A stretch of DNA of 64,000 bases from Desulfonatronovibrio hydrogenovorans DSM 9292 (GCF_000686525.1 NZ_JMKT01000016.1:125103-189102), one strand, 5' to 3'; numbered from the stretch's first letter, positions 35,454 through 47,154 are shown. The notes: generated from the sequence alone by a model not told the origin. Numbers and translations: made by a program.

Positions 35454-36698
35454 ATGAACATTCAGGAACTTACCAACTATGACCCCGAGGTGGCCAGGGC
35501 CATCCAACTGGAAGAGTCCAGGCAGCTTTCCAAGCTGGAACTGATTGCATCGGAAAATTTCACTTCTCCGGCTGTGCGCCTGGCCATGGGCAGCGTCCTG
35601 ACTCACAAGTATGCTGAGGGCTACCCAGGTAAAAGATATTATGGCGGCTGCGAGTTCGTTGACCTGGCCGAAGATCTGGCCAGGGACCGGGCCAGGGAGC
35701 TGTTCAAGGCCCAGTACGCCAATGTTCAGCCTCACTCAGGTTCTCAGGCCAATATGGGCGTTTATTTCGGAGCTCTGAAACCCGGGGATACTGTCCTGGG
35801 CATGGACCTGTCCCACGGTGGCCATCTGACCCACGGAAGCCCGGTAAACTTCTCAGGCAGGCTCTACCAAAATGTTTTTTACGGTGTGGAAAAAGAAACC
35901 GGATTCATAGATTACGATCAGGTGGAAGCCGTTGCCCTGGAGCACAGACCGGCCATGATAATTGCCGGGGCCAGCGCCTATCCCAGAACCATTGATTTCC
36001 AGAGGTTCAGGGAAATCGCAGACAAGGCGGGAGCCAAGCTCATGGTGGACATGGCCCATATAGCCGGTCTTATTGCGGCTGATTTGCACCCATCACCCAT
36101 TGAATACGCTCATTTTACCACCACCACTACCCACAAGACCCTGCGTGGACCAAGAGGTGGAATGATCCTCAGCTCTGAAGAGTTTGGCAAGACACTCAAT
36201 TCCCAGATTTTTCCCGGAATCCAGGGCGGCCCGCTCATGCATGTCATTGCAGCCAAGGCCATAGCCTTTGGTGAAGCCCTGAAGCCTGAATTTTCCGACT
36301 ACCAGAAAATGGTCATTGAGAATGCCAAAAAAATGGCCGAATTGCTGGTTCAGGCCGGTTTCGACCTGGTTTCCGGAGGAACTGACAACCACCTGATGCT
36401 TATTGACTTGACCAGCAAAAACGTTACCGGCAAAGATGCTGAAATCGCTCTGGATAAAGCCGGAATCACCGTAAACAAGAATACGGTTCCCTTTGAAACC
36501 AAGTCTCCCTTTGTTACTTCCGGAGTCAGGCTGGGAACCCCGGCCCTCACCACCAGGGGTATGAAGCCGGAACACATGGAAAAAATCGTGGCCTGGATCA
36601 TTGACGCTGTTGAACACCATGAAAATGACCAGCGTCTTTCCAGGATAAGCAGCGAGGTGGAAAAATTCGCCACCCGGTTTCCCTTGTTTGCCTGGTGA
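35454..36698 (+). CDS. glyA: Serine hydroxymethyltransferase
   Basis: A PLP enzyme converting serine and tetrahydrofolate to glycine and methylene-THF; 414 residues, normal length. The PLP lysine lies in [14 protein letters not shown], and the early [11 protein letters not shown] and [13 protein letters not shown] segments are family hallmarks. AAGGA precedes the ATG. It lies 31 bases after fabF in the same transcription direction. A 7-bp inverted repeat (GCCAGTC/GACTGGC) follows at about 36703-36738 with a short T-rich tail. Confidence 0.98.
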   Translation: MNIQELTNYDPEVARAIQLEESRQLSKLELIASENFTSPAVRLAMGSVLTHKYAEGYPGKRYYGGCEFVDLAEDLARDRARELFKAQYANVQPHSGSQANMGVYFGALKPGDTVLGMDLSHGGHLTHGSPVNFSGRLYQNVFYGVEKETGFIDYDQVEAVALEHRPAMIIAGASAYPRTIDFQRFREIADKAGAKLMVDMAHIAGLIAADLHPSPIEYAHFTTTTTHKTLRGPRGGMILSSEEFGKTLNSQIFPGIQGGPLMHVIAAKAIAFGEALKPEFSDYQKMVIENAKKMAELLVQAGFDLVSGGTDNHLMLIDLTSKNVTGKDAEIALDKAGITVNKNTVPFETKSPFVTSGVRLGTPALTTRGMKPEHMEKIVAWIIDAVEHHENDQRLSRISSEVEKFATRFPLFAW

Positions 36699-36794
36699 TA
36701 CTGCCAGTCAATCTCTAGGACTTTATTTCCGGACTGGCTCTTTAGACTTCCGGCTGCCAGGAGATCTTTTCAAGTTTAACACTGGAGTTTCTGA

Positions 36795-37256
36795 TTGAAG
36801 CAGGACAGGCTTTCCTGGGATGAATACTATATGCGCATCACCCACATGGTGGCTGAACGATCCACCTGCCTGCGTCGAAAAGTCGGGGCAGTGGCTGTCA
36901 AGGACAAGCGCATCCTGGCCACTGGATACAACGGTTCCCCTGCTGGACTGCGCCACTGTCTGGAAACAGGCTGTCTCAGGGAGCAGCTGAATATTCCTTC
37001 CGGCCAGCGCCATGAACTCTGCAGGGGTCTGCACGCTGAACAGAACATCATTATCCAAGCTGCGGTGCATGGAATCTGCATTTCCGGATCAACTGTCTAC
37101 TGCACTACCCAGCCCTGCCTGATCTGCACCAAGATGCTCATCAACTGCAAGGTTGAGAGCATCATCTTTGCCCAGGGCTATCCTGACGATCTGGCCCGGG
37201 ACATGCTTCAGGAAGCTGGAGTGAACTTCAAGACCTTGGCTTATGAATCAAAGTGA
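36795..37256 (+). CDS. dCMP deaminase family protein
   Basis: A 153-residue zinc deaminase: [11 protein letters not shown] supplies His and the catalytic Glu, and [10 protein letters not shown] the two Cys ligands. The insert [24 protein letters not shown], rich in Cys and His, is typical of ComEB/dCMP deaminases. It would convert dCMP to dUMP for thymidylate supply. The start is TTG at 36795 with GGAG upstream; the next ATG (36831) would cut the first helix. It overlaps ribD by 14 bases. Confidence 0.88.
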   Translation: MKQDRLSWDEYYMRITHMVAERSTCLRRKVGAVAVKDKRILATGYNGSPAGLRHCLETGCLREQLNIPSGQRHELCRGLHAEQNIIIQAAVHGICISGSTVYCTTQPCLICTKMLINCKVESIIFAQGYPDDLARDMLQEAGVNFKTLAYESK

Positions 37257-38358
37257 TCTGATGCTCAGGGCCGTGTCCCTGGCTGGCCAGGGTAAGGGCA
37301 AGACTCGCCCCAACCCGTGTGTCGGGGCAGTGATTGTTGCTGGCAGCGAAATAGTCGGCCAGGGTTTTCACCGGGTCTACGGCGGAAACCACGCTGAGGT
37401 CGAAGCCATAAACATGGCTCTTACCCAGGGATATGACCTGTCATCCTGCACCCTTTTCGTCACTCTGGAGCCCTGCAACCATCACGGCAAGACCCCGCCC
37501 TGTACCCAGGCCATCCTGGATTCGGGCCTGAAGCACGTTGTGGTCGGTGCCAGGGATCCCAACAGATCCGTTGCCGGAGGGGGAATTGAACACCTCAGGT
37601 CCAAAGGGATCAAGGTAACTGCTGGAGTGGAAGAACAGGCATGCCTCGATCTGATTGCGGATTTCATGATCTGGCAGACAACCTCCCTTCCTTATCTGTA
37701 CCTGAAAATGGCATCCACCCTTGACGGAAGGATTGCCACCCGTTTCAATCACTCCAGGTGGGTAACCTGTGATGCCTCACGCAGAAAGGTCCATCAGCTG
37801 CGTAACGTTGTGCAAGCAGTCATCATCGGGGGAAACACCTTTTACCAGGATAATCCCCAGCTTACCTGCCGCGGACTTAACGCCACTGTCCAGCCCCTGG
37901 CCGTGGTGGTCACCTCCAGACTGCCTGATCCGGATTGCGGACTCTTTCTGGTCAAACAAACACCAGGCAGGACAATTTTCTGGACCGGCCATGAAACAGC
38001 ATCATCCGTCTCAGCCCGGAAACTGAAAGATCTGGGATGCACCGTTACTGGACTGGATGCCTGCGGATCAGGACTGGATCTTGGCCAGGGCCTTAAAATT
38101 CTTAGAAACGGGTTCAATATTCACTACGCCATGTGCGAAGGCGGGGGCAGAATAGGAATGAGCCTTCTTCAGGCCGGTCTTGTCCACGAAATATGGCATT
38201 TTGCTGCCATGAAGATCCTGGGAGATGATCAGGCCCTGCCGGTATTTCAGGGCAGAGCCCCTCAGGTAATGGATGAAGCCCTGGAATTTCGCCTTGGATC
38301 TGTTGAGACCATTGGAACAGATGTTCTGCTCAAACTTTTCCCTCATATGAAAGATTGA
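37243..38358 (+). CDS. ribD: Bifunctional riboflavin deaminase/reductase
   Basis: Performs the second and third steps of riboflavin synthesis. The N-terminal deaminase (about 1-145) has HAEVEAI and [11 protein letters not shown] as zinc ligands. The C-terminal reductase (about 150-371) starts [15 protein letters not shown] and has [15 protein letters not shown] for NADPH and substrate. At 371 residues it is complete. It overlaps the dCMP deaminase gene by 14 bases and leads a ribD-ribE-ribBA-ribH series. No FMN riboswitch is recognisable upstream. Confidence 0.96.
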   Translation: MNQSDLMLRAVSLAGQGKGKTRPNPCVGAVIVAGSEIVGQGFHRVYGGNHAEVEAINMALTQGYDLSSCTLFVTLEPCNHHGKTPPCTQAILDSGLKHVVVGARDPNRSVAGGGIEHLRSKGIKVTAGVEEQACLDLIADFMIWQTTSLPYLYLKMASTLDGRIATRFNHSRWVTCDASRRKVHQLRNVVQAVIIGGNTFYQDNPQLTCRGLNATVQPLAVVVTSRLPDPDCGLFLVKQTPGRTIFWTGHETASSVSARKLKDLGCTVTGLDACGSGLDLGQGLKILRNGFNIHYAMCEGGGRIGMSLLQAGLVHEIWHFAAMKILGDDQALPVFQGRAPQVMDEALEFRLGSVETIGTDVLLKLFPHMKD

Positions 38359-38501
38359 CCCCAGGAAATTATCTTGTAAAGATGACCTGATTTGGGAACG
38401 GTTAATCTTTATCCGGCCGGAGACCGAACATCGGCTGGCTGGATTATCCGGGAATCCCTTGCTGTTCCATCTGTACATATTTTTATAGCAGGCACTGACT
38501 C

Positions 38502-39161
38502 ATGTTCACAGGACTCATACAGACAACCGGAGTAATTTCCGGACTGGAGAAAAAAGGCCGGGAAACCAGATTCCGGATTTCTCCCCGGAAAAATTTTACT
38601 GACCTGGCTCATGGTGAAAGTATTGCAGTCAACGGAGTCTGTCTGACTGTTGAGGATTTCAGCTCTGACTGGTTTTACGCTTATGCATCAGCCCAGACCA
38701 TGTCAGTAACCAATCTGGGCATGCTGAGTCATGGTGATCATGTGAATCTGGAAAGGGCATTAAGTCTTGGAGACCGCCTGGGTGGACACCTGGTTTCAGG
38801 ACACGTGGACTGTCTGGCCAGAATAACTGCAGTGGAAAAAGCCGGAGAATCAACCATCTACACCCTGGCCTTTCCGGCTGAATATTCCAGACAGGTGGTT
38901 GACAAGGGATCAGTGACCCTGGATGGAATAAGCCTGACCATCACCACGTGCGGCCCGGGATTTCTCAAGGTGAATATAATCCCGGCCACCAGGGAAGAAA
39001 CCATCATTTCCCTCTGGTCCAGGGACAGGTTGGTCAACATGGAGACCGACCTCATCGGCAAATATGTGGAAAAGATGTTGTACTCCGGATCTGCCCCGGA
39101 CAGAGACAGCAGACCGGCAAGCGCCATTACCAGCGATTTTTTAAGAAAACATGGATTTTAG
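38502..39161 (+). CDS. ribE: Riboflavin synthase alpha chain
   Basis: A 219-residue enzyme dismutating two lumazines to riboflavin. Two lumazine-binding repeats are visible: MFTGLIQTTGVI with VNGVCLTVEDF in the first, and LGGHLVSGHVDC with LDGISLTITTC in the second. It starts about 140 bases after ribD; this gap has no clear riboswitch. Confidence 0.96.
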   Translation: MFTGLIQTTGVISGLEKKGRETRFRISPRKNFTDLAHGESIAVNGVCLTVEDFSSDWFYAYASAQTMSVTNLGMLSHGDHVNLERALSLGDRLGGHLVSGHVDCLARITAVEKAGESTIYTLAFPAEYSRQVVDKGSVTLDGISLTITTCGPGFLKVNIIPATREETIISLWSRDRLVNMETDLIGKYVEKMLYSGSAPDRDSRPASAITSDFLRKHGF

Positions 39162-39306
39162 GGAGATGGCATGTTGACCTTCTGGGTCCGGGACATTGAA
39201 ATCTGAAGCAGTCTGAATCACCGCCAGCCAAAGTCTTCTCCGGGCCACCCAAAAAGTTTAGCCAGAAATAAACCCGAATTCCAATAACCCATCAAGAGGA
39301 TAGAAA

Positions 39307-40527
39307 ATGTCCATTTGCAGCATTGAAGAAGCCATTGAAGAGATCAAGCAGGGAAAAATGGTCATCCTGGTTGACGACGAAGACCGGGAGAATGAAGGTG
39401 ACCTGACCATTGCCGCAGAAAAAATCACCCCGGAAATCATCAATTTCATGGCCAAGTATGGTCGTGGACTCATCTGCCTGGCCCTGGCCCCTGAGTGGGT
39501 GGACAAGCTGGGCCTGCCCATGATGGCCACCAAAAACACTTCCAAGTTCGGAACAGCCTTTACTGTTTCCATAGAAGCATCAAAAGGGGTAACCACCGGA
39601 ATTTCAGCCTATGACCGGGCCACCACAATCCTCACCGCCATCCAGGATGATGCCGGACCCGACGACATATCAACCCCTGGACATATCTTTCCCCTGAAGG
39701 CCAGAAAAGGCGGTGTCCTGGTCCGGGCCGGTCAGACCGAAGGCAGTGTGGACCTGGCCCGACTGGCTGGCATGAAACCCGGAGCCGTGATCTGCGAAAT
39801 CATGCGCGACGACGGCAACATGGCCAGAATGCCGGACCTCAAGGAATTCGCCAGGGAACATGACCTGAAAATATGCACCATTGAAGACCTCATCCGCTAC
39901 AGGTCAAGATTCGACTCCATGGTCAAGCGGGTGGGAGAGTCAAACCTCCCGACCTGTTATGGAGACTTCAGGGCCGTGGCCTTTGAAAGCCAGACCGACA
40001 ACCACACGCATATTGCCCTGGTCCGGGGAGAACTCCAGAAGGATGAACCGGTTTTGGTCCGGGTCCACAGCCAGTGTCTGACTGGAGATGTTTTTGGATC
40101 CCTGCGCTGTGACTGCGGCAACCAGCTTAAAGCAGCCATGCAGATGGTCGAAAAAGAAGGAAAGGGGATTGTTCTGTACATGAGTCAGGAAGGGAGAGGC
40201 ATTGGCCTGGCCAATAAAATCAAGGCCTATGCCCTTCAGGATCAGGGCAAGGACACGGTTGAGGCCAACGAAGCCCTGGGATTTGCTCCAGACTTGCGCG
40301 ACTATGGAATCGGGGCTCAGATACTGGTCAACCTGGGAGTGACCAAGATGAGGCTGATGACCAACAATCCCAAAAAAATCATCGGTCTTGAAGGATTTGA
40401 TCTGGAGGTAGTGGAAAGGGTCCCCATTGAGGTTCAAGCCTGTGCAGAAAACAAGTGCTACCTATTGACCAAAAAGGAAAAAATGGGCCATCTTCTAAAA
40501 CTGGCTGAAAACAGCAAAACCCAGTAA
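39307..40527 (+). CDS. ribBA: DHBP synthase / GTP cyclohydrolase II
   Basis: A fused enzyme of 406 residues. The N-terminal half makes dihydroxybutanone phosphate ([16 protein letters not shown] metal and substrate site, and GHIFPLKAR). The C-terminal half opens GTP (zinc site [15 protein letters not shown], then [12 protein letters not shown] and the late [14 protein letters not shown]). All active-site motifs are present in both halves. It sits between ribE and ribH. Confidence 0.97.
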   Translation: MSICSIEEAIEEIKQGKMVILVDDEDRENEGDLTIAAEKITPEIINFMAKYGRGLICLALAPEWVDKLGLPMMATKNTSKFGTAFTVSIEASKGVTTGISAYDRATTILTAIQDDAGPDDISTPGHIFPLKARKGGVLVRAGQTEGSVDLARLAGMKPGAVICEIMRDDGNMARMPDLKEFAREHDLKICTIEDLIRYRSRFDSMVKRVGESNLPTCYGDFRAVAFESQTDNHTHIALVRGELQKDEPVLVRVHSQCLTGDVFGSLRCDCGNQLKAAMQMVEKEGKGIVLYMSQEGRGIGLANKIKAYALQDQGKDTVEANEALGFAPDLRDYGIGAQILVNLGVTKMRLMTNNPKKIIGLEGFDLEVVERVPIEVQACAENKCYLLTKKEKMGHLLKLAENSKTQ

Positions 40528-40547
40528 TTGGGATATTGGAGCAAAAC

Positions 40548-41021
40548 ATGCCGCACATTAAGACAATCGAAGGAATACTGGATGCCAAGGGCCTGAAAAT
40601 CGCCCTGGTTGCTTCAAGGTTCAACGACTTCATCGTGGATAAGCTGGTTGGTGGAGCTGTTGACTATCTGGTCCGTCATGGAATCAGTCAGGAGGATCTG
40701 ACCCTGTACAAAATCCCGGGCGCCTTTGAGTTTCCAGTGATAGTCAAGAAACTGGCCATGAAAAAGCAGTACCACGGCATTGTCTGCCTGGGTGCGGTCA
40801 TCAGGGGAGCCACTCCCCACTTTGACTTCGTGGCTTCAGAAGCCACCAAAGGCATTGCCCAGACATCCCTTGAAACCGGCATTCCGGTCGGATTCGGTCT
40901 TTTGACCACCGACACCCTTGAACAGGCCATAGAACGGGCCGGGAGCAAAGCCGGGAATAAAGGGGTTGAAGCCGCAGCAGCCCTTTTAGAAACCATTCGC
41001 GTCCTGGAGCAGGTGGATTAA
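40548..41021 (+). CDS. ribH: 6,7-dimethyl-8-ribityllumazine synthase
   Basis: The 157-residue shell-forming lumazine synthase. [21 protein letters not shown] and the substrate segment [15 protein letters not shown] with the catalytic His are present. ATG 40548 is favoured over TTG 40536 because GGAG lies 7 bases upstream of it. The stop is directly followed by the nusB start. Confidence 0.96.
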   Translation: MPHIKTIEGILDAKGLKIALVASRFNDFIVDKLVGGAVDYLVRHGISQEDLTLYKIPGAFEFPVIVKKLAMKKQYHGIVCLGAVIRGATPHFDFVASEATKGIAQTSLETGIPVGFGLLTTDTLEQAIERAGSKAGNKGVEAAAALLETIRVLEQVD

Positions 41022-41022
41022 A

Positions 41023-41529
41023 TTGACTGATTCGGCCAAGACCAGGGTGTCAGATACCGGCACTAAAAACACCAGGCCCAAGGCGGAAAATACCAGAAGA
41101 CAGCAGCGCACTTACGCCTTTCAGGTCCTTTATGCCCTGAATTTCGTTTCAGCGGAAAGCTCACTGGCAGCCACCTTCAACAGGTTCAAGGAGAGTCCGG
41201 CCCAGGACGAAGAGACCCAGGGCTCCTTTGCCTGGTCCCTGGTCAGAGGAGTCTGGGATAATCTGGATGAACTCAACCGGATCATTGCTTCCTACTCCAG
41301 AAACTGGAAGATACAGCGCATAGCCAGGATAGAGCTGACCATCATGCGCCTGGCGGTTTATGAAATGATCTATTGTCCGGACATTCCCTTGAAAGTGGCC
41401 ATAAACGAAGCTATCGAACTGGCCAAAGCCTTTGGGGATGACAATTCCAGGAACTTTGTCAATGGCATCCTGGATGCTGTGGCCAAGGACGTAAGAAATG
41501 GTAAATTTGGGACTAGTAAAGGATTTTAA
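41023..41529 (+). CDS. nusB: Transcription antitermination factor NusB
   Basis: A 168-residue NusB, needed with NusE for rRNA antitermination. The first helix RRQQRTYAFQVLYAL, the middle WKIQRIARIELTIMRLAVYEM and the terminal INEAIELAKAFGDDNSRNFVNGILD are diagnostic. The start is TTG just after the ribH stop; about 20 N-terminal residues look disordered. The ribH-nusB pairing is common in bacteria. Confidence 0.95.
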   Translation: MTDSAKTRVSDTGTKNTRPKAENTRRQQRTYAFQVLYALNFVSAESSLAATFNRFKESPAQDEETQGSFAWSLVRGVWDNLDELNRIIASYSRNWKIQRIARIELTIMRLAVYEMIYCPDIPLKVAINEAIELAKAFGDDNSRNFVNGILDAVAKDVRNGKFGTSKGF

Positions 41530-42046
41530 ATCCTGCCCCCTGGAAATCCCCAGGCTGTCCTTTGACCCTTTTCCCGAGACAGGCCAGACCAGGCCTGAAC
41601 TCAGGTCCTGGCCGGTCAAAGAAGGGGTCATCTGGGAGCTGATCCTTCCCAGAGATCCTGAAAAGGACATTGAGAGCTGGGTGGCAGATACCGCTCATAT
41701 TATAAGCGGACTTAATAAACTCGCGTGGTGTGTGGACACACACCAGTTAATTCCCCTTTTCAATCTGCCCCTGGACAAAGCCCTCAGGGAATGGGGACGC
41801 CTTTTCTGGCCCAGATTCAGACATGACTGTATATTTTATTTCAGTTCCAAGAGCCATGACTCTATTATCAGGCAGGTCCTTCTGGAATGGGGCAGAAGTG
41901 AAACAACCATCTGTTTTCGAAACAGATACGACCTGACTATTGAACCTGCAGACATTCCAACGGCAGATCAGAACCCATCCCGGCATGGTATTGTCCGATC
42001 AATACTCAGATCTCCCCTGAAACTCATTCGAACCCGAAAAAACTAG
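41498..42046 (+). CDS. Hypothetical protein nested between nusB and leuS
   Basis: A 182-residue protein I do not recognise. It begins inside the end of nusB (32-base overlap) and ends 26 bases before leuS, so it belongs to the same message. It is soluble, with no signal peptide or membrane segment and many Trp and Arg residues (for example [16 protein letters not shown]). Gene order in related sulfate reducers suggests a conserved lineage-specific protein, but that is from memory. No catalytic motif is visible and function is unknown. Confidence 0.65.
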   Translation: MVNLGLVKDFKSCPLEIPRLSFDPFPETGQTRPELRSWPVKEGVIWELILPRDPEKDIESWVADTAHIISGLNKLAWCVDTHQLIPLFNLPLDKALREWGRLFWPRFRHDCIFYFSSKSHDSIIRQVLLEWGRSETTICFRNRYDLTIEPADIPTADQNPSRHGIVRSILRSPLKLIRTRKN

Positions 42047-42072
42047 TTGCATCCCGGAACGGAGACCTTTTC

Positions 42073-44574
42073 ATGAACAGTAAATACCGCCCTCTGGAGA
42101 TTGAACGCAAATGGCAGCAGAAATGGGAGCAGGACCAGAGCTTCCTGGTCACCCACAACGACCACCGGCCAAAATACTATGTTTTGGAAATGTTCCCCTA
42201 TCCCTCGGGAAGGATCCATATGGGTCATGTCCGCAACTACTCCATAGGGGATGTGGTGGCCAGGCTGAAACGGATGCAGGGTTACAATGTCATTCACCCC
42301 ATGGGCTGGGATGCATTCGGGTTGCCGGCTGAAAATGCAGCCATCAAAAACAAATCTCATCCGGCCAAGTGGACTTATGAAAACATTTCCTACATGCGTT
42401 CAGAACTGAAAAAACTGGGCTACTCCTATGACTGGACCAGGGAACTGGCCACCTGCCATCCTGGATACTACAAGTGGGAACAGCTTTTCTTTTTGAAATT
42501 CCTGGAAAAGGGCCTGGTTTACCGCAAAAAGGCTCCGGTGAACTGGTGCCCCACCTGCATGACTGTCCTGGCTAATGAGCAGGTGGAAGCCGGAGTTTGC
42601 TGGAGATGCGACTCAGCTGTTGAAAAAAAAGAGCTGTCCCAGTGGTTCCTGCGGATTACCAGCTATGCAGAAGAGCTGCTGGAATGTTTGGACAAACTTT
42701 CTCAGGGCTGGCCTGAACGGGTCGTAGCCATGCAGAAAAACTGGATCGGCAAAAGCACTGGCATGGAGATCGACTTCAGGGTCCATGATTCAGAACGCAG
42801 TGTCAAGGTCTTTACCACCAGGCAGGACACCATTTTTGGAGCCACTTTCATGAGTCTGGCTCCCGAGCATCCCTTAGTACCTGAGCTTATCAGGGACAGC
42901 CCGGATCAGGACCGGATCCAGGACTTTATAAACAGGGTAACCAGGATGGACCAGATATCAAGGACAGCTGAGAACCTGGAAAAAGAGGGTGTTTTTACTG
43001 GAAAATACTGCCTGAATCCGGTCACCAAAGAAAAAATGCCCATCTATATAGCCAATTTTGTCCTGGTGGAATACGGAACCGGTGCTGTAATGGCTGTTCC
43101 GGCCCATGACCAGAGAGATATGGAATTCGCCCTGAAATATGACCTGCCAGTCAAAATGGTGGTAAGTCCTCCAGAAGGCCAGGGTCCGGTTCCTGAACCG
43201 GAAATGGCCTACGTTGAACCAGGAATCATGGTCAACTCCGGTGAATTCAATGGGATGGACAGCCAAAAGGCCAAAGAAGCCATTGCTGATTACCTCGAGG
43301 CCAAAGGACTCGGCAAAAAGACTGTTAACTACCGCTTAAGGGATTGGAACATCTCCAGACAAAGATTCTGGGGGGCGCCCATCCCTGTAATTTATTGTGA
43401 AAAATGCGGTCCAGTTCCGGTCCCGGAAAAGGACCTGCCGGTCATTCTTCCCCAGGAGGCCCAAATGCCCGAAGACGGAAGATCGCCCCTGCCCGGCCTT
43501 GACAGCTTTATCAATGTCTCCTGTCCCCAATGCTCTGGCCCGGCCCGTCGAGAAACCGACACCATGGACACCTTTGTCGAATCTTCCTGGTATTTTGCCA
43601 GATATGCCGATGCAAGAAACGAGACAGAACCTTTTTCTTTAGAAGCCGCGAATTACTGGCTTCCGGTGGACCAGTATATCGGCGGTATAGAGCACGCCAT
43701 CCTTCATCTCCTTTATTCCCGTTTTTTTGTTAAAGCCTTGAGGGACCTTGGCTATCTGAAAATCGACGAGCCATTCTCCAACCTGCTGACCCAGGGAATG
43801 GTCCTTAAAGACGGGGCCAAGATGTCCAAATCCAAAGGAAACGTGGTTGACCCTGATGAGATGATCTCCAGGTATGGCGCGGACACGGTCCGCCTGTTCT
43901 GTCTTTTTGCCTCGCCACCCGAAAAGGACCTGGAGTGGAGCGATTCGGCTATCGAAGGTTCGTACCGGTTTCTCAACAGACTCTGGAGGCTGGTGCTGGA
44001 GCTTTTGCCTCACCTGGAACCTGTGGGCCCCTGTGCTCCCCTGGACCATTCCTTACTTGATGAAAACGAAAAGAAACTCTGGACCAAGGAGCATGAGACA
44101 GTTCAGAAAGTTACCAGGGACATGCTGGAAAAGTTCCAGTTCAACACTGCCATTGCCGGAGCAATGGAACTTGTCAATGCAGTCTATCAAAGCAAAGACG
44201 ACCTCCTGGATTCACCCAGCGGTAAAAAGATTATTTCTTCGGCCGTGTCATCCGTCCTGACTATCCTGGCCCCCATAACCCCCCATATCTGCGAAGAGCT
44301 CTGGCGCAGGATCGGCTACAGCCGTTTCCTTTCCCAGTCTTCCTGGCCGGACTACGATCCAGGAGCCCTTCTCCAGGATCAAGTCCTGGTGGTGATCCAG
44401 GTCAATGGCAAGCTCAGGTCCAAACTCAGCGTACCAGCGGATATTTCCCGGCAAGAGCTTGAAAAGCTGGCTCTGGATGATGAAAAGATCCAGAAATACC
44501 TCCAGGGCCAGATGGTCGCGAAAATAGTTGTCATTCCCCAGAAACTGGTCAACATTGTTGTCAGGCCCCAATGA
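42073..44574 (+). CDS. leuS: Leucyl-tRNA synthetase
   Basis: A class I synthetase of 833 residues. The HIGH equivalent is [15 protein letters not shown], and the KMSKS equivalent is [16 protein letters not shown]. The connective-peptide editing domain is present ([29 protein letters not shown]). A zinc-type Cys cluster [17 protein letters not shown] is retained. The C-terminal anticodon domain is complete. Its stop overlaps the next start as ATGA. Confidence 0.98.
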   Translation: MNSKYRPLEIERKWQQKWEQDQSFLVTHNDHRPKYYVLEMFPYPSGRIHMGHVRNYSIGDVVARLKRMQGYNVIHPMGWDAFGLPAENAAIKNKSHPAKWTYENISYMRSELKKLGYSYDWTRELATCHPGYYKWEQLFFLKFLEKGLVYRKKAPVNWCPTCMTVLANEQVEAGVCWRCDSAVEKKELSQWFLRITSYAEELLECLDKLSQGWPERVVAMQKNWIGKSTGMEIDFRVHDSERSVKVFTTRQDTIFGATFMSLAPEHPLVPELIRDSPDQDRIQDFINRVTRMDQISRTAENLEKEGVFTGKYCLNPVTKEKMPIYIANFVLVEYGTGAVMAVPAHDQRDMEFALKYDLPVKMVVSPPEGQGPVPEPEMAYVEPGIMVNSGEFNGMDSQKAKEAIADYLEAKGLGKKTVNYRLRDWNISRQRFWGAPIPVIYCEKCGPVPVPEKDLPVILPQEAQMPEDGRSPLPGLDSFINVSCPQCSGPARRETDTMDTFVESSWYFARYADARNETEPFSLEAANYWLPVDQYIGGIEHAILHLLYSRFFVKALRDLGYLKIDEPFSNLLTQGMVLKDGAKMSKSKGNVVDPDEMISRYGADTVRLFCLFASPPEKDLEWSDSAIEGSYRFLNRLWRLVLELLPHLEPVGPCAPLDHSLLDENEKKLWTKEHETVQKVTRDMLEKFQFNTAIAGAMELVNAVYQSKDDLLDSPSGKKIISSAVSSVLTILAPITPHICEELWRRIGYSRFLSQSSWPDYDPGALLQDQVLVVIQVNGKLRSKLSVPADISRQELEKLALDDEKIQKYLQGQMVAKIVVIPQKLVNIVVRPQ

Positions 44575-45104
44575 AAATCAATCCACTGTCCCCTCTTCTT
44601 CTGGGTTTTTGCCTTCTGCTTTGCTCCTGCGGTTACACCTTTGTTGGAGCCTCTCCCATTTCCATGCCCCAGGGCAAACGCATGCTGAACATCACCCATG
44701 TTCAGAATCCGACCCAGGAAGCCTGGCTTGAGCCTTATCTCAGGTCATACTTTCAGGACGAATTTACCAGACGGGGCAATGCAAGCTGGGTTCCTGAAGA
44801 CCAGGCCCAAGGTCTGGTCCGAATGGAAATCAGCCAGTTCAGAACTGCTGACGGCCTTACCAGGGAAAGGGACAGGACAGTTAAGGCCAATGTGACCATT
44901 GTGCTTGAAGCTATGATATTTTCAGCCACCAATGGCGAACTCATCTGGTCTTCCGGGTCCATAACCGGTCGAAGCTCATATTTTTTGGCTGCAGAAGACA
45001 CCTCTCTTCCCGGAAGCATGGGACCTGAACAGAGAAGGGCTTCTGAGGAGGCTGTAGAACAGGCTGTGACCAGACTGGCCGACCGTCTGGGTGACGGCTT
45101 CTAA
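44571..45104 (+). CDS. lptE: LPS-assembly lipoprotein LptE family
   Basis: A 177-residue outer-membrane lipoprotein. The N-terminal signal ends in a lipobox LCSC with Cys20 as the lipidation site, followed by GYTF as in other LptE proteins. Typical later segments are the [22 protein letters not shown] and [14 protein letters not shown] strands. It would plug LptD during LPS export. The leuS-lptE-holA order is the standard Gram-negative arrangement and supports the call. Cys at the -3 position of the lipobox is slightly unusual. Confidence 0.85.
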   Translation: MKINPLSPLLLGFCLLLCSCGYTFVGASPISMPQGKRMLNITHVQNPTQEAWLEPYLRSYFQDEFTRRGNASWVPEDQAQGLVRMEISQFRTADGLTRERDRTVKANVTIVLEAMIFSATNGELIWSSGSITGRSSYFLAAEDTSLPGSMGPEQRRASEEAVEQAVTRLADRLGDGF

Positions 45105-45196
45105 ACCGCTTTTCAGGCAGCTTCTGGCCTGCCTGAAGCCGTAATTCCAGTTGACAGTCCAATCAAAGTATCCGGTTGATACGCGGAGGCAGATCA

Positions 45197-46177
45197 GTGT
45201 CCAGACCAGGCTTTTACTTTTGCTTCTGTCCAGACGGCAATCTTCTAACAAGGCAGATCAGCCGCCACCTGGCTGCTACCGGATCAGATTGGGACCAGAA
45301 AACCATCTGGTCCGATGATCAGGGCCAGGAAGATGCCCTCTGGTCGGCTCTGAACCTTCCCAGCATGATGGGTCCGCCCAGGGCGGTACTCCTCAGAAAA
45401 TGCGAAACCCTGCCCGACCGGTTCTGGCCCCAATTGTCCGGCTGCCTGAAGGGCTTTAAACCAAGCATCTGGCCTTTCTTCTGCTTTGAGAATCCCTGGG
45501 ATAAAAAAAAGCCTAAGATTCCAGCCTCCCTGTCCAAGCAAAAGTTTTTCAAATTTGCCCGGGAAAAGAAATGGATCTGGGAATTTCCAGGTCTTTCCAG
45601 ACAGAACGTGCCCAGATACATTTCCAGAAAATGCCAGGAACTAGGCATTAAAACCGCTCCAGGAGTACTGGAAGAACTCAGTGCTGTCCTGCCCCTGGAC
45701 AGTCGGGGCATTGACATGGAACTGGAAAAACTGGCCCTTCTGGCATATCCTGAAAAAACAGTCTGCCAGGATCACCTTCAGGCTGTTCCAGCCCAGCTTG
45801 ACATTGATATCTTTTCCTTTTTCAAGGCTGTGCAGGGTGGGCAGAACTTAAACCCTGTCTGGAAAAAAATATTTCATGAGCAAAAAACCGGACAGGGAAT
45901 GCTTTTTCCTTTTCTGGGTCTACTTTTGAGGGAGGCTAGAATACTCTGGCTGCTTTCAACAGGAATGGATCCAAAGGTCAACCTCTATCCAAGCCTTAAA
46001 AGAGAAAAGACCGCCCTGGCCAGATCCCTGGGCCCAAAACGCATAGCAATGCTCTGGGATCTTGTGCTTGAAGCTGAAACCGGGGTGAAATCAGGCAGGC
46101 TGGATACGGATCAGGCCATGGAAAATCTTGCTGCAAAACTGTTCAAGCTTTTTTCAGGGCAACAGGTGCTTTTATGA
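45197..46177 (+). CDS. holA: DNA polymerase III delta subunit
   Basis: A clamp-loader subunit of about 326 residues that opens the sliding clamp. The start is GTG 45197, which has GGAGG 7 bases upstream; an upstream TTG is unlikely. Sequence conservation is low as usual, but SVSRPGFYFCFCPDGNLLTRQI, the middle SRGIDMELEKLALLA and DIDIFSFFKAVQGG match the HolA pattern. The place after lptE is decisive. It overlaps radC by 4 bases. Confidence 0.85.
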   Translation: MSRPGFYFCFCPDGNLLTRQISRHLAATGSDWDQKTIWSDDQGQEDALWSALNLPSMMGPPRAVLLRKCETLPDRFWPQLSGCLKGFKPSIWPFFCFENPWDKKKPKIPASLSKQKFFKFAREKKWIWEFPGLSRQNVPRYISRKCQELGIKTAPGVLEELSAVLPLDSRGIDMELEKLALLAYPEKTVCQDHLQAVPAQLDIDIFSFFKAVQGGQNLNPVWKKIFHEQKTGQGMLFPFLGLLLREARILWLLSTGMDPKVNLYPSLKREKTALARSLGPKRIAMLWDLVLEAETGVKSGRLDTDQAMENLAAKLFKLFSGQQVLL

Positions 46178-46854
46178 TCAAAACAAGGCCCCATTACATC
46201 GGACACCGAAAAAGGCTCCGGCAAAGGCTTGACAACGATCCTTCCCAACTGCACGATTATGAAATACTTGAACTTGTTTTGGGCTATGCCCTGCCCAGGA
46301 AGGATACCAAACCCCTGGCCAAGACCCTGCTGAGCCGATATGGAAATTTCAAGGAAATCCTGGCGGCCAAACCAAAAGACCTTGAATCCATTGACGGAAT
46401 CGGGCAAGGAATTATAAGTTTTCTTAAGCTGTGGCAGGAATTCTGGACCAGGACCCAACAGGCCGGGCTTATTCCCAAAACAGTTTTGAGTTCTCCGGAC
46501 AACGTAGTGGCCCTGGCCAGGTCCAGGCTGCAGTTCAAAGATATTGAAGAGTTCTGGACCATCCTTGTGGACAACAAGAACAGACTGATCAGTTTTGAAA
46601 GGATATGTACCGGAACCGTAGACCAGGCCCCTGTCTTTCCCAGGGAGATCATGACCAAAGCCCTGGATCTCAGGGCCAGCGGAGTGATTCTGGTCCACAA
46701 CCACCCTGGAGGTGATCCTGATCCATCGATGCAGGACCGCGAACTGACTTCCAGAATCAAAAATCTGTCTTCAGAAATGGGTATAAGGGTCTTGGACCAC
46801 ATCATCATAGCCGGTGAAAAATATTTCAGTTTTCAGGAACAAGGATATATGTAA
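46174..46854 (+). CDS. radC: RadC family JAB-domain protein
   Basis: A 226-residue protein: N-terminal helix-hairpin-helix region (GYALPRKDTKPLAKTLLSRYG, then IDGIGQGII) and C-terminal MPN/JAB domain with the metal motif VHNHPGGDPDPSMQD. Despite the name, a role in DNA repair is not proved. Its ATG overlaps the holA stop (ATGA). Confidence 0.92.
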   Translation: MIKTRPHYIGHRKRLRQRLDNDPSQLHDYEILELVLGYALPRKDTKPLAKTLLSRYGNFKEILAAKPKDLESIDGIGQGIISFLKLWQEFWTRTQQAGLIPKTVLSSPDNVVALARSRLQFKDIEEFWTILVDNKNRLISFERICTGTVDQAPVFPREIMTKALDLRASGVILVHNHPGGDPDPSMQDRELTSRIKNLSSEMGIRVLDHIIIAGEKYFSFQEQGYM

Positions 46855-46884
46855 GTATTGCAGCACACCAAAAAGGAGGAGCCT

Positions 46885-47154
46885 ATGAAGTCGATGCGAT
46901 GCGTGATCAGTGGAAAAGTACAGGGTGTTTATTTCAGAGCATGGACCAAGGATCAGGCTGACAGTCTTGGAGTCAAGGGTTGGGTCAGAAATATCAGCGA
47001 CGGAAGGGTCGAGGTACTGGCCCAGGGTGCTGACGAGGCAACAGCCGAATTCAAGAAAAGACTCATCCAGGGATCTTCCATGAGCGAAGTAAAGAATATT
47101 GAATGTGAATCCATGGATTATGACAAGGCCTATTCCATTTTTGAAATCAGGTAA
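46885..47154 (+). CDS. acyP: Acylphosphatase
   Basis: An 89-residue acylphosphatase hydrolysing acyl phosphates. The phosphate-binding SGKVQGVYFRAW with catalytic Arg and the Asn in GWVRNISDGRVEV are present. The start at ATG 46885 has AAGGAGGAG upstream; the frame is open 9 codons earlier without support. Confidence 0.93.
   Translation: MKSMRCVISGKVQGVYFRAWTKDQADSLGVKGWVRNISDGRVEVLAQGADEATAEFKKRLIQGSSMSEVKNIECESMDYDKAYSIFEIR

Noticed and set aside
38359..38501. Possible FMN riboswitch before ribE
   Set aside because: The conserved RFN sequence blocks are absent here and upstream of ribD and ribBA.
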